Below are positions 1 to 8,386 of a DNA stretch of 34,420 bases, one piece after another (the first letter of the stretch is position 1; every line of letters begins with the position of its first letter). A program made the translations under genes and the position numbers. Where the stretch lies: assembly GCF_004944975.1 (NCBI RefSeq), contig NZ_SPQG01000003.1:47998-82417 (forward strand), in the 5' to 3' direction. The DNA is from Halorhabdus amylolytica. Its GTDB lineage: Archaea; Halobacteriota; Halobacteria; Halobacteriales; Haloarculaceae. The notes under the pieces are model-generated. The model searched no databases. It worked only from the letters and a program-made list of their open reading frames with translations, and was not told the origin of the DNA.

Positions 1-4
1 TTCG

Positions 5-28
5 GCGCGGCGCGAATCTGCGCCGCGC
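5..28 (-). terminator. Perfect 9-bp stem-loop downstream of tRNA-Ser
   Basis: Positions 5-13 (GCGCGGCGC) are the exact reverse complement of 20-28, with a 6-base loop. The stem begins six bases beyond the 3' end of the minus-strand tRNA-Ser gene, so it may terminate or help process that transcript. There is no T-tract, so the terminator role is inferred. Confidence 0.4.
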
Positions 29-33
29 ACTCA

Positions 34-115
34 CGGTGGGGCTGGGATTTGAACCCAGGAGGCTTACGCCACCGGTTTTCAAGACCGGCGCAATGGGCCG
101 CTCTGCCACCCCACC
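34..115 (-). tRNA. tRNA-Ser (anticodon TGA)
   Basis: On the minus strand a 7-bp acceptor stem (GGTGGGG with CCCCACC) closes a cloverleaf. The anticodon stem CCGGT/ACCGG carries loop CTTGAAA, giving anticodon TGA for the UCA serine codon. The long variable arm and the unpaired G at the discriminator position fit tRNA-Ser. The T-loop is TTCAAAT-like. CCA is not encoded. It is divergent from purB and is followed by a strong stem-loop at 5-28. Confidence 0.95.
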
Positions 116-141
116 AGCACTCTCAGGTTCCCGGTCGGTGT

Positions 142-150
142 CCTAAATCC
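142..150 (-). promoter_or_regulatory. TATA-like box for tRNA-Ser
   Basis: Read on the minus strand this is GGATTTAGG, lying 27-35 bases before the mature tRNA 5' end at 115. That is the usual archaeal TATA-box distance for a stable RNA gene. Its assignment rests on spacing and AT-richness in a GC-rich context. Confidence 0.45.
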
Positions 151-207
151 TGTCGATCGGAACCCCGGACCGGCAGTCTTTTTCGCTCGCTGTGCGGACC
201 CCCAGCC

Positions 208-1593
208 ATGACTGATCGCGATCCGCTCTCGGCCGTCTCGCCGCTCGATGGCCGCTACGCCCACTACACAGAACCGCTGGTGGCCTACGCCAGCGAATCG
301 GCTTTGATCCGCGCCCGCGTCCACGTAGAAGTCGAATACCTGATCGCACTCGCAGACCTCGACGCGACGCCCTTCGATATCGACGGCGGGCAGCGCGACG
401 CACTTCGGGAGATCTACGAGGATTTCGACGACGATGATGCCGCACTCGTCAAGCAAATCGAGACTGAAGGGACCGAGAAATACGACGCCACGAATCACGA
501 CGTCAAGGCTGTGGAGTACTTCCTCCGGGAGCGACTACCGACGGATCTCGACGCCGAGCAGTGGCTGCACTTCGGACTCACCAGTGAGGACGTCAACAAC
601 CTCGCTCACAGGTTGCTGGTCAAGCCCGCCGTCGAGGACGTGCTCCTGCCTGCGCTGCGGGACGTCCGTGATGCCCTCGAAGAACTCGCCCGCGAGTATC
701 GGGACACGCCAATGCTTGCCCGCACCCACGGCCAGCCGGCCACGCCGACCACCTTCGGCAAGGAGATGGCCGTCTACGCCTCACGACTCGGTCGCACACT
801 CGGCCGGATCGAACACGCCACCGACGGCCTCTCGGGAAAACTCGCGGGCGCATCGGGTACCTACGCGGCCCATCACGTCGCCTATCCCGACGTGGGCTGG
901 CCGGCGTTCGCCGAGGACTTCGTCGGCTCGCTAGGGCTCGAACACGAACCGCTGACGACGCAGGTCAACCCCTGTGACGACCTCGCGGCGTTGTTCGACG
1001 CTCTCCAGGGGACCAACCGCGTTCTGCTGGATCTCGACTTGGACGCCTGGTTGTACGTCTCGGATCGCTATCTCGGACAGGAGTCGATGGAGGGCGAGAC
1101 CGGTTCCTCGACGATGCCCCACAAGGTCAACCCGATCGACTTCGAGAACAGCGAGGGCAACCTCTCGAAAGCCAACAGTGATCTCGGGTTCCTCGCAGAC
1201 TACGTCACGAACTCCCGCCTCCAGCGTGATCTCTCGGATTCGACTGTCAAGCGCAACGTCGGGAGCGCACTCGCTCACTGCCTGATCGGCTACCGGAAAC
1301 TCGAGGCTGGCCTCGGAAAGATCGTCCCCAACGAGGCGGTCATGCGCGAGGACCTGGAGGCGACCCCGGAGATCATTGGCGAGGCCGTCCAGACGATCCT
1401 TCGCCGGGAGGGCCACAGCGATGCCTACGAGCAGGTGAAGGCGTTGACCCGCGGCGAGGACGTGACGCTCGCGGACTTCCGGACGCTGTTCGCGGATCTC
1501 GATATCGATCCCGACGTTCGGGACGAACTCGAGGCGCTCACGCCGACGGGGTACATCGGGGTCGCCGCGGAGATGGTCGAAGACGTCGAGTAG
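208..1593 (+). CDS. purB: Adenylosuccinate lyase
   Basis: This 461-residue protein of the fumarase/aspartase superfamily cleaves SAICAR to AICAR and adenylosuccinate to AMP, both with release of fumarate, in cytosolic purine synthesis. It begins [10 protein letters not shown], as PurB proteins do. It carries the LTSEDVNN and [15 protein letters not shown] motifs and the superfamily signature [11 protein letters not shown] at about residues 299-309, which holds the catalytic serine loop. The ATG at 208 is chosen because the open frame upstream runs back into tRNA-Ser and has poor codon use; homologues start near this Met. It is divergent from tRNA-Ser and followed about 100 bases later by leuB. 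Confidence 0.95.
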   Translation: MTDRDPLSAVSPLDGRYAHYTEPLVAYASESALIRARVHVEVEYLIALADLDATPFDIDGGQRDALREIYEDFDDDDAALVKQIETEGTEKYDATNHDVKAVEYFLRERLPTDLDAEQWLHFGLTSEDVNNLAHRLLVKPAVEDVLLPALRDVRDALEELAREYRDTPMLARTHGQPATPTTFGKEMAVYASRLGRTLGRIEHATDGLSGKLAGASGTYAAHHVAYPDVGWPAFAEDFVGSLGLEHEPLTTQVNPCDDLAALFDALQGTNRVLLDLDLDAWLYVSDRYLGQESMEGETGSSTMPHKVNPIDFENSEGNLSKANSDLGFLADYVTNSRLQRDLSDSTVKRNVGSALAHCLIGYRKLEAGLGKIVPNEAVMREDLEATPEIIGEAVQTILRREGHSDAYEQVKALTRGEDVTLADFRTLFADLDIDPDVRDELEALTPTGYIGVAAEMVEDVE

Positions 1594-1691
1594 GCTGGTT
1601 CGCCGTCGCGGTGGCGGCCACGCGGTTCCGGGCCAGCCTGTCCGTCGCACGTATCGACACCCTCTTTTTCACCCCCGCGGGAGGTACTCCC

Positions 1692-2672
1692 ATGACGAAA
1701 GAGATCGCCGCGATCCCCGGCGACGGCATCGGGCAGGAAGTGCTGCCGGCCGCGATCGACGTCCTGAGTGCGCTTGACCGTGACTTCGAGTTCGTGAAGG
1801 GCAAGGCCGGCAATGCGGTCTACGAGCGGGAAGGCACACCACTCCCCGAGGAGACGCGCGAACTGGCTCGCGAGGCCGACGCGACGTTGTTCGGGGCTGC
1901 GGGCGAACTCGCCGCCGATATCATCCTCCCGCTTCGCCAGGACGTGGGTTCGTTCGCCAACGTCCGTCCGGCGCGAGCCTACCCGGGCGTCGACGCTGTC
2001 AAGCCCGAGACCGACCTCGTTTTCGTGCGCGAGAACACCCAGGGCGTCTACGCAGGGATCGAATCGAATCTCACCGACGACGTGGCGACGCTGACGCGTC
2101 TCATCACCGGCGAGGCCTCCCGGAAGATCGCCGAATACGGCTTCGAGTACGCCGACGAACACGACGCCGATCGAGTTACGGTCGCCCACAAAGCGAACGT
2201 AATGCGGGAGACCGACGGACTGTTCGTCGACACTGCTGCCGAGGTCGCCGAGGAGATGGACGCCGAGTACGACGAGGCACTGATCGACGCCCTGGCGATG
2301 CACCTGGTGATGCATCCCGAAGACTACGACGTAATTATCACGCCTAACCTCGCCGGCGACGTCCTCTCGGACCTCGCTGCGGGCCTCGTCGGTGGGCTCG
2401 GGATGCTCCCCAGCGCCAATATCGGCGAGGACAACGCGCTGTTCGAGCCGGTCCACGGCTCCGCCCCCGACATCGCCGGCCAGGGTGTCGCCAATCCCTC
2501 GGCGATGATCCTCTCGGCGGCGATGCTCCTGGAATACTTTGATTACGACGAGGACGGACAGCGCGTCCGCGAGGCCGTCCTGACTGTCCTCGAAGAGGGA
2601 CCGCGTACGCCCGACCTCGGCGGCGACGCCTCGACGGAGGAGTTCACCGAAGCCGTCCTCGAACAACTCTGA
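1692..2672 (+). CDS. leuB: 3-isopropylmalate dehydrogenase (isocitrate/isopropylmalate dehydrogenase family)
   Basis: A 326-residue beta-decarboxylating dehydrogenase. It starts [13 protein letters not shown] and has [13 protein letters not shown], a lysine in VAHKANVMR, the aspartate motif [20 protein letters not shown] and the cofactor-binding region [12 protein letters not shown]. This size and the lack of the larger isocitrate dehydrogenase insertions favour LeuB, which oxidises 3-isopropylmalate in leucine synthesis. The true isocitrate dehydrogenase of this genome is probably the 425-residue gene at 14862-16139. The start at 1692 gives the family N-terminus. No other leu genes are adjacent, so substrate is inferred from sequence; homoisocitrate or tartrate dehydrogenase activity cannot be excluded. 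Confidence 0.82.
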   Translation: MTKEIAAIPGDGIGQEVLPAAIDVLSALDRDFEFVKGKAGNAVYEREGTPLPEETRELAREADATLFGAAGELAADIILPLRQDVGSFANVRPARAYPGVDAVKPETDLVFVRENTQGVYAGIESNLTDDVATLTRLITGEASRKIAEYGFEYADEHDADRVTVAHKANVMRETDGLFVDTAAEVAEEMDAEYDEALIDALAMHLVMHPEDYDVIITPNLAGDVLSDLAAGLVGGLGMLPSANIGEDNALFEPVHGSAPDIAGQGVANPSAMILSAAMLLEYFDYDEDGQRVREAVLTVLEEGPRTPDLGGDASTEEFTEAVLEQL

Positions 2673-2690
2673 TCGGCCGACCTGCGTCGA

Positions 2691-3317
2691 TCAACTGACG
2701 AACCTGTCGGGTGCCGACCGCTCGTCATCGTCACTCTCGTGGCCGGCGAAGACGTACATCGCTTCCATTCCGCCCCCGAACAGGAACGCGAAGAAGTGTG
2801 CGAAGTGGGCGATCGTGCTCTGGCCGGCGAGGATCGAGACCAGGAAGAACCCCAGCAGCAGTGGAGCCAGCGTCGCGGCCACCATCGTCTGTAAGGATTC
2901 CATCGAGCCGTTCTGGAAGGCGTATCCCGTCGCACGCACCAGTGTCGCGGCCACGACCCCGAAGGTTGCCCCGCTGGTCCCGATCGCCGGCCCCATCACG
3001 GTCGCCACCCAGACCACGTTCGAAAGAACGTGCGAGACGATGACGATCCCGAGAACGTGACGGTTACTGGTCAACAGCGTCAGGACGACCGCGAACGGGA
3101 CAAACAGCTCCATATTCCCCCAGAAGTGCGCCGGCCCGTCGTGGACAACCATGCTCAACAGATACCACAGCGGGTTCAGGAAGGTCACAAGCGAGACGTT
3201 CAGGGCCGTGTCAGTGATCCCGTTCGCGACGAAGTACCAGCTCACCCCGACTACGACCGCAACGGTGATCGGCACGAACCCACAGAGCCGCCAGACGCCT
3301 ACGGCGATCCGTCGCAT
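2691..3317 (-). CDS. Rhomboid family intramembrane serine protease
   Basis: A 208-residue membrane protein with about six transmembrane helices. It has the rhomboid features in order: H59 with H64-F-W-G-N68 in helix 2, the nucleophile motif GTSGATFG with Ser115, and histidines H171/H174 in the last helix (HFAHFFAFLFGG). Rhomboids cleave substrates within the membrane; the substrate here is unknown. The usual small residue pattern AHxxG is AHFFA here, a mild departure. Its 3' end faces leuB with only an 18-base gap, so the two transcripts converge. The C-terminus is acidic and presumably cytoplasmic. Confidence 0.82.
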   Translation of the reverse strand: MRRIAVGVWRLCGFVPITVAVVVGVSWYFVANGITDTALNVSLVTFLNPLWYLLSMVVHDGPAHFWGNMELFVPFAVVLTLLTSNRHVLGIVIVSHVLSNVVWVATVMGPAIGTSGATFGVVAATLVRATGYAFQNGSMESLQTMVAATLAPLLLGFFLVSILAGQSTIAHFAHFFAFLFGGGMEAMYVFAGHESDDDERSAPDRFVS

Positions 3318-3438
3318 ATCGATCTATGGTAAAAGGATCCACCCTGAAGGTTTCGGAGGAGAACCATCACGTCACACCCGGAAACGTTAATGTACCGTGA
3401 AGTTGCCAGACGGCGGTGGGTTCCGGCAAGATCGACCC

Positions 3439-3446
3439 GCTTAAGG
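3439..3446 (+). promoter_or_regulatory. TATA-like box of pfkB
   Basis: The sequence GCTTAAGG is the most AT-rich promoter-like motif upstream of pfkB and would place the transcript start about 45-50 bases before the ATG. The same GCTTAAGG occurs before the small gene at 6343, which supports it as a promoter box in this genome. Confidence 0.4.
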
Positions 3447-3481
3447 CAGTGTGGCGTGAGAGTTCGACGGGAAAAGAACGT

Positions 3482-3506
3482 CGGCGGGAGCCGCCGTCTC
3501 GGAGGA
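3482..3506 (+). promoter_or_regulatory. Leader stem-loop plus Shine-Dalgarno of pfkB
   Basis: CGGCGG (3482-3487) and CCGCCG (3491-3496) form a perfect 6-bp hairpin with a GAG loop. It ends five bases before the strong Shine-Dalgarno GGAGGA at 3501-3506, which sits seven bases before the ATG at 3514. Many haloarchaeal genes are leaderless, so a leader with both elements is notable. A role in tuning translation is inferred. Confidence 0.4.
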
Positions 3507-3513
3507 CACAACG

Positions 3514-4425
3514 ATGATACTGACAATCACGCCGAATCCGGCAGTCGACCAGACGATCGAGATCGACGAGGATCTAGAATCGGATACGGTACAGCGTTCG
3601 ACCGCCGCCCAGTTCGACTCGGGAGGAAACGGCATCAACGTCTCGCAGTTCCTGCGGGCCCTGGACTACGAGACGGTCGCGACCGGAATCATCGGGGGCT
3701 TTACGGGTTATTTCATCCAGCAGGATCTGAAGACCTACGATGTGCCGACGGACTTCGTCGAGGTCGAGGAGCCGACGCGGATGAACACGACCATTCTCCC
3801 GCCCGGCAAAGAGTACAAGCTCAACCAGTCGGGGCCGGAAGTCGAACGCGAGGCCGTCGACGAACTGATCGAAACGATCCAGGATCACGATCCATCCCTG
3901 ATCAACATCGGCGGGAGCCTACCGCCGAAGATGGACGCCAGCGACGTCGATCGACTCGCCGAAGCGGGTGACTGGGACACCGCCCTCGACGTCCACGGCG
4001 ATCTCATGCAGGAACTGGAGAATACCTACGAGTACTGCAAGCCAAACCGCGAGGAACTGACCGAGGCGACGGGGATCGAGATCGACTCGATCGACGACTG
4101 TGCGGAGGCCGCCCGCCAGCTTCAGGAGACGGGATTCGAGCGCGTCCTGGCGTCGATGGGCGGGGACGGTGCAATGCTGGTCACGCCCGACGAGACGCTT
4201 TACGCGCCGGCACTGGACGTCGATGTCGTCGATACGGTGGGTGCCGGCGACTCGATGTTCACTGGCGCGCTGTGGGCCTACGAGCAGGGTTGGGACGACG
4301 AGAAGGCGCTGCGTGCCGGCGTGGCAACGTCTGCCCATCTCGTCCAGACGAAAGGGCCGAGCATCCGTGAACTGGATCCCGAATCACTGATGGACGAGGT
4401 CCGCGTCTGGTCGATGCGCGGCTGA
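3514..4425 (+). CDS. pfkB: 1-phosphofructokinase (PfkB/ribokinase family)
   Basis: A 303-residue PfkB-family sugar kinase. The N-terminus ILTITPNPAVDQTI and the SGGNGINVS segment are characteristic of 1-phosphofructokinases and tagatose-6-phosphate kinases. The second family signature DTVGAGDSMFTG lies at residues 240-251, with D246 the expected catalytic base and the GAGD anion hole. In haloarchaea this enzyme phosphorylates fructose-1-phosphate to fructose-1,6-bisphosphate, the route used for fructose breakdown. The aldolase for that product is encoded immediately downstream (4520), which supports the assignment. No PTS genes or GlpR-type regulator are next to it in this window. The start is fixed by the Shine-Dalgarno at 3501. 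Confidence 0.88.
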   Translation: MILTITPNPAVDQTIEIDEDLESDTVQRSTAAQFDSGGNGINVSQFLRALDYETVATGIIGGFTGYFIQQDLKTYDVPTDFVEVEEPTRMNTTILPPGKEYKLNQSGPEVEREAVDELIETIQDHDPSLINIGGSLPPKMDASDVDRLAEAGDWDTALDVHGDLMQELENTYEYCKPNREELTEATGIEIDSIDDCAEAARQLQETGFERVLASMGGDGAMLVTPDETLYAPALDVDVVDTVGAGDSMFTGALWAYEQGWDDEKALRAGVATSAHLVQTKGPSIRELDPESLMDEVRVWSMRG

Positions 4426-4477
4426 GGCGCGCCGATCATTACTGAAAGCCCGTTCGATAGCGGGTATTTTCGCATAC

Positions 4478-4485
4478 GTTTTAAC
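4478..4485 (+). promoter_or_regulatory. TATA-like box and ribosome site before fba
   Basis: GTTTTAAC at 4478-4485 lies about 35-42 bases before the ATG at 4520. GGTGGTGA at 4505-4512 is a near-consensus Shine-Dalgarno seven bases before it. The aldolase can therefore be transcribed separately from pfkB despite the short gap. Confidence 0.5.
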
Positions 4486-4519
4486 CACGGCAGCGTAACA
4501 TTTCGGTGGTGACCTACTG

Positions 4520-5512
4520 ATGACGTTTTACGGCGGAGACGAACTCGCCGAAGTGTACGACGAGGCTCTGGACGGAGGATTCGGGCTCGTCGCGAGCAAC
4601 GTCGCGGAACCGAACGTGATGATGGGCCTGATGGAAGGGGCCGAACAGGCCGACTCGGACCTGCTCATCCAGATGAGCGCCGGTGCCTGTCGGTTCGCGG
4701 GCAACGGCGACGCCGAGGCAGGTCTGGCCGCGATGGGGAATTACATCGACGTCATCGCCGAACAGTACGACGTCGGCGTATTCCTCAACATGGACCACCA
4801 GACGGACATGGACTTCATCGACATGCAGGTCGAGACGGCCATCCCCTCCTCGATCATGATCGACGCCTCCCACGAGGACTTCGAGGAGAACGTCGAACGC
4901 TCGAAGGCCGTCGTCGAGAAGACCGAACAGGCCGACGAGGAGATCCTCGTCGAGGCCGAACTCGGCCAGATCAAGGGCGTCGAGGACGAAATCGTCGCCG
5001 AAGAGGCCTTTTACACCGATCCCGAGCAGGCGGTCGAGTTCGTCGACCGGACGGGCTGTGATCTGCTGGCGATCTCGGTGGGGACCCAGCACGGCGTCGC
5101 CAAGGGCAAAGACCTCGATCTCAAGCCCGACCTCGCATCAGAGATCAGTCAGACACTGGCCGATCACGGCCTGGAGACGCCGCTGGTCCTGCACGGCTCC
5201 TCCGGTCTCCAGCCCGAGCAACTGTCAGACTTCATGGGGCGGGGCATCTGCAAGGTCAACAAGGACACCCGTTACCAGTACGAGTACACCCGGACCCTCT
5301 ATGACCTCTACCGCGAACACGGCGACGAACTCGTCCCGCCGGAGGGCATCGAGGATCAACGTGACTCGTTCTTCAACGATGTCGACTGGTCGCCCAACAA
5401 GGACGTCTTCGACCCGCGCGTCGGCGGCCGCGATGTCCGCGAGCGCATCGCCGAGGTCTATGCCGGGCTTGCCGAAGTCTCGGGCAGTGCCGGCCGGAGC
5501 CTATACAAGTAG
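4520..5512 (+). CDS. fba: Class II fructose-bisphosphate aldolase
   Basis: A 330-residue zinc-dependent aldolase that splits fructose-1,6-bisphosphate into dihydroxyacetone phosphate and glyceraldehyde-3-phosphate. Zinc-site motifs are visible in order: NMDHQTD with H93, the acidic loop [23 protein letters not shown] and the phosphate-binding VNKDTR. Class II enzymes are bacterial-type and are used by sugar-degrading haloarchaea with the fructose-1-phosphate route. It sits 94 bases after pfkB with its own promoter and ribosome site. Sequence and neighbour agree, and the triosephosphate isomerase at 27039 acts on its product. Confidence 0.93.
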   Translation: MTFYGGDELAEVYDEALDGGFGLVASNVAEPNVMMGLMEGAEQADSDLLIQMSAGACRFAGNGDAEAGLAAMGNYIDVIAEQYDVGVFLNMDHQTDMDFIDMQVETAIPSSIMIDASHEDFEENVERSKAVVEKTEQADEEILVEAELGQIKGVEDEIVAEEAFYTDPEQAVEFVDRTGCDLLAISVGTQHGVAKGKDLDLKPDLASEISQTLADHGLETPLVLHGSSGLQPEQLSDFMGRGICKVNKDTRYQYEYTRTLYDLYREHGDELVPPEGIEDQRDSFFNDVDWSPNKDVFDPRVGGRDVRERIAEVYAGLAEVSGSAGRSLYK

Positions 5513-5579
5513 AGCGATCGCGACCCGTTTTCACCGCGGTTTTCGGCGTCCACCGACGGTAGGACCATCCCTATCTCCT

Positions 5580-6233
5580 TCAGTCGGTCGACGCTTCGTC
5601 ACGGATATCTGCGATCATCCTGGCGACGAACTCGCGTTCGTCCTCGTTGACGCCGTGGCCCATGCCCTCGTAGAGTCGCTTCGTCACGTCGGCGTTCAGT
5701 CGGTCGAACACCGCCGCCGTCTCGTGGACCCGTTCCTCGGGGATATGCGGATCCACGTCGCTACAACCCAGGAATACCGGCGTCCGTTCCAGATCGCCGT
5801 TGTAACCCGCAGGATCGATCGTTTCGCCGATGAGGCCGCCGCTGAGTGCGGCGAGTCCGCCGTATCGGCGCGGGTTACGGGCGAGGAACTCGCTGGCGAG
5901 ACACGCACCCTGGGAGAACCCAACCAGTGCGACCCGCTCGCGCGGAATGCCAGCCCCGGTCGCCTGGCTGACGGCGTCGTCGATCGCTTCGAGCCCGGAG
6001 GATCGGCCCGGCTCGTTCGACTCGACCGGCGCGGTGAAGGGATTGGGGTACCAGGTGTTGCGGGCAGCCTGGGGCGCGAGATACGCGACGCCGTCACTCG
6101 GGAACGCATCGGCCATCTGGAGAATGCTCCGGGCGGTCGCGCCCCGACCGTGGATCAGAACAACGGCTGCGTCGGCGGATTCGACGTCCGTCCCTCCCCG
6201 TTCGAGTGGCTGTCCCTGGTGTGGCCCGGTCAT
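5580..6233 (-). CDS. Alpha/beta hydrolase, phospholipase/carboxylesterase family
   Basis: A 217-residue alpha/beta hydrolase. It shows the oxyanion segment LIHGRGATA, the nucleophile elbow GFSQG, an acid in CSDVDPHIP and the catalytic histidine in GMGHGVNEDE. The family (Pfam Abhydrolase_2) hydrolyses short-chain or lysophospholipid esters; the natural substrate is unknown. The start MTGPHQGQ at 6233 is preferred over an open extension of 19 residues that lacks family similarity. It is convergent with fba. No export signal is visible, so it is probably cytoplasmic. Confidence 0.8.
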   Translation of the reverse strand: MTGPHQGQPLERGGTDVESADAAVVLIHGRGATARSILQMADAFPSDGVAYLAPQAARNTWYPNPFTAPVESNEPGRSSGLEAIDDAVSQATGAGIPRERVALVGFSQGACLASEFLARNPRRYGGLAALSGGLIGETIDPAGYNGDLERTPVFLGCSDVDPHIPEERVHETAAVFDRLNADVTKRLYEGMGHGVNEDEREFVARMIADIRDEASTD

Positions 6234-6309
6234 GGATGGGTACCCCCGATCGAGTGGGGAAGTTGCCACGTGAGTTCGGACATGTGTCACGTATCAATAT
6301 CGCCCCGTT

Positions 6310-6317
6310 GCTTAAGG
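6310..6317 (+). promoter_or_regulatory. TATA-like box of the small gene at 6343
   Basis: GCTTAAGG lies 26-33 bases before the ATG at 6343, the spacing expected for a leaderless or nearly leaderless haloarchaeal transcript. It is identical to the box proposed for pfkB. Confidence 0.5.
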
Positions 6318-6342
6318 TAGTTGCCGCCGAAGAGCCGGACAC

Positions 6343-6492
6343 ATGCCAACAATCGAACTCGACGAGGAGACAGTCGAGCGACTCGACGCGCTCCGGGTCG
6401 AAGACGAATCCTACGACGAGATCGTCACCGAACTGATCAACATCTACGAGGCCGAGGAACTGACGCTTTTCCACGCGGGCGACGAGGTCTAG
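6343..6492 (+). CDS. Small acidic haloarchaeal protein, antitoxin-like (DUF7557-type)
   Basis: A 49-residue protein starting MPTIELDEETVERLDALR, which looks like the beta strand and first helix of a ribbon-helix-helix or VapB-like DNA-binding antitoxin. The second half (YDEIVTELINIYEAEE) forms the next helix. Similar small proteins are common in haloarchaea, often without a toxin gene; none is seen here. It is too short for routine gene calling, but the promoter, codon use and family resemblance support it. The stop codon overlaps the first unit of a 22-base triple repeat. Function as a transcriptional regulator is inferred only. Confidence 0.75.
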   Translation: MPTIELDEETVERLDALRVEDESYDEIVTELINIYEAEELTLFHAGDEV

Positions 6493-6553
6493 AGTCCGGA
6501 GTGACAGCATCTAGAGCCCGGAGTGACGGCATCTAGAGTCCGGAGTGACGGCA
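6488..6553. repeat. Three tandem 22-base repeats
   Basis: Units at 6488-6509, 6510-6531 and 6532-6553 share TCTAGAG(T/C)CCGGAGTGAC(A/G)GCA. Each differs from another at no more than two positions. The first unit contains the TAG stop of the upstream 49-residue gene. The unit length is not a multiple of three. Confidence 0.9.
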
Positions 6554-6599
6554 CAGCGAGCCGACCTGCGGGAAGCGAAGCCTTCGAGGGATGGCGCGC

Positions 6600-7052
6600 C
6601 TAGGTGCCTCGGGCCAGTTCACAGATTTTCGCCCATCGATCTCGGTTCTCTAAGCGAGACTGTAACTCACTCGCGTATTCCTCGGCGAGTTCCTCGGCCG
6701 CCTCACGGAGTTGGTTGTCGTCCCCGTCGAACCCGAGCGCGTCCTTGAGTCCGCCGAACAGGCCGCCGCCGCTTTCGCCACTATTGCCCCCGGAACTGGT
6801 CGACATGGCCGTCCCGCCGCCACGTTCGCCCATGCGTTTGATCTCGTCCATGACACTCGAGAGTTTACTGGTGTCGGCGACGAGTTGAGCCGAATCGGGG
6901 TCTTCGGGTCCGTCTATCTCGAATTCGACGGCGGTCATGACCAGCCCCCACTGCTGGTTAGATAGCGGTGAAGCGTTGACGCGATCGGCGAACTCCTGGT
7001 CAGTCTGCATCCGTTCGGTAGCGATCTGCTCACTCCAGGGTCTACTGCTCAT
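6600..7052 (-). CDS. Conserved haloarchaeal protein (DUF5799-like)
   Basis: A 150-residue acidic soluble protein of unknown function, conserved in haloarchaea as I recall. Residues 1-75 form a mixed domain (NQQWGLVMTAVEFEIDGPEDPDSAQLVADT) followed by a Gly/Ser linker (SSGGNSGESGGGLFGGL) and a charged helical C-terminus. No catalytic motif or membrane segment is visible. It is divergent from the dehydrogenase at 7165. The start at 7052 gives the expected N-terminus. Confidence 0.7.
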   Translation of the reverse strand: MSSRPWSEQIATERMQTDQEFADRVNASPLSNQQWGLVMTAVEFEIDGPEDPDSAQLVADTSKLSSVMDEIKRMGERGGGTAMSTSSGGNSGESGGGLFGGLKDALGFDGDDNQLREAAEELAEEYASELQSRLENRDRWAKICELARGT

Positions 7053-7164
7053 ACCGGACGTACGCCCCCGTTCCCCATGAACGTTGTCGCTCCCGGGATC
7101 GAATCCAATAATCGTCCGTCAAAGCCGTAATCCTTCTGTCGCCGGCGACCGAACGGCCGTCCGT

Positions 7165-8064
7165 ATGCATACTGTCGGATTCATCGGACTCGGCGCGATG
7201 GGTGCGCCGATGGCCGAGAACGTCAACGGCGCTGGCTATCCACTGATAGTCTACAACCGGACTCGCTCGCGGACGGAACCGTTCGCCGAACGGGGCGAAA
7301 GAGTGGCCGATTCCCCCTGTGAGGTGGCTCAAGCATCCGACGTCGTGATTGTGATGGTCACCGACGACGAGGCGCTGGAGGCTGTCCTCGAAGGCGAGGA
7401 GGGCATCCTCGCTGGACTCACCGACGGGACGATCGTCCTCCAGATGAGTACGGTCACCCCGGCTGGGACCGAAGCCGCCGCCGAGGCGGTCCGGGACGTC
7501 GGCGGACGGTACGTCGACGCACCGGTCTCGGGCACGGTCGGGCCCGCAGAGGAAGGGACACTCACAGTACTCGCGGCCGGCCCCGACGACCTGCTCGGAG
7601 AGGTCGAAGGGATCCTCGCAGCTATCGGGGAACCGATCGTCGACTGTGGCGCGGTCGGCGACGGCGCGCGCATGAAGCTGTTCGTCAACCTCCTGCTCGG
7701 GGACATGATGGGTGCCTTCGCCGAGGCACTCGCGTTTGGAACCGCCCAGGGACTGGACTACGAGGGCATGCTGACGGTCGTCGAAGCCGGGGCCGTCGAC
7801 TCGCCGCTGTTCTCGATCAAGGGAGAAAACATCGCAGCCGACGATTTCGAGCCCCGCTTCCCCGTCGACCTGCAGTTCAAAGACCTCCGGTACGCCGTCG
7901 AGGAAGCCAACGACGAGGGCGTCCCGCTGCCCCAGACCGCTGCCGCCCGCGAGACGTTCAGTGCCGCCAGGGGCATGGGTCACGGCGGGGAAGACATGGC
8001 CGCAGTCGTGAAATTCTTCGAGCAGGTAGCCGGGCTGTCTGTCGGAGACAGCAGCGAATCGTAG
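7165..8064 (+). CDS. NAD(P)-dependent beta-hydroxyacid dehydrogenase (3-hydroxyisobutyrate dehydrogenase family)
   Basis: A 299-residue oxidoreductase. It opens with the Rossmann motif GFIGLGAMGAPMAENV and has the substrate loop VDAPVSGTVGPAEEGTL. The catalytic lysine motif GDGARMKLFVN holds K171. The family oxidises or reduces short beta-hydroxyacids such as 3-hydroxyisobutyrate, tartronate semialdehyde or succinic semialdehyde. Motifs do not settle the substrate, and the neighbours are not a pathway cluster. The start at 7165 places the Rossmann strand at the N-terminus; the frame extends upstream but without similarity. Confidence 0.85.
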   Translation: MHTVGFIGLGAMGAPMAENVNGAGYPLIVYNRTRSRTEPFAERGERVADSPCEVAQASDVVIVMVTDDEALEAVLEGEEGILAGLTDGTIVLQMSTVTPAGTEAAAEAVRDVGGRYVDAPVSGTVGPAEEGTLTVLAAGPDDLLGEVEGILAAIGEPIVDCGAVGDGARMKLFVNLLLGDMMGAFAEALAFGTAQGLDYEGMLTVVEAGAVDSPLFSIKGENIAADDFEPRFPVDLQFKDLRYAVEEANDEGVPLPQTAAARETFSAARGMGHGGEDMAAVVKFFEQVAGLSVGDSSES

Positions 8065-8076
8065 CTGCCGTCACGT

Positions 8077-8352
8077 TCACACCACCGCGTAGGTCATCAA
8101 CAGCACGAAGTAAAGCAGGATCAGCGCCAGCAACGCCTTGAGTCGGAATACGTTGAGGTGGTCGTTCTCGGATTCATACGTGTCTTCGAACGCACTCGTC
8201 CCCGCGTCGTCGAGGATGTCAGAATGCTCGTATCCCCGATGCAGTACCAGGAGTTCCTCGCGAACGAACGGGCGACCGCAGTCGGGGCACCGCGAGGGGT
8301 CCGCATCGGCGGGCACTTCGAAGTTCGTGGCGTCGATACGTTCAGTCGTCAT
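8077..8352 (-). CDS. Small zinc-finger membrane protein (DUF7410-like)
   Basis: A 91-residue protein. Residues 20-45 hold a C2H2-type zinc finger (CPDCGRPFVREELLVLHRGYEH) and residues 68-91 form one transmembrane helix (LKALLALILLYFVLLMTYAVV). The tail is therefore membrane-anchored, with the finger on one side. It lies 34 bases downstream of the large membrane protein at 8387 on the same strand, so the two are probably co-transcribed. Both lie beside cytochrome oxidase subunit III. Role unknown; an assembly factor or metal-handling partner is a guess. Confidence 0.75.
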   Translation of the reverse strand: MTTERIDATNFEVPADADPSRCPDCGRPFVREELLVLHRGYEHSDILDDAGTSAFEDTYESENDHLNVFRLKALLALILLYFVLLMTYAVV

Positions 8353-8386
8353 GATTGGATTCAGTCGACTCCTTTGGCGGACATGA

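Noticed and set aside
1425-2666. Long minus-strand open frame antisense to leuB
   Set aside because: It overlaps a clear dehydrogenase gene throughout, and its product has no motif.
1692-2672. Isocitrate dehydrogenase as the product of the gene at 1692
   Set aside because: It is about 100 residues shorter than the NADP enzyme at 14862, and its motifs fit LeuB better.
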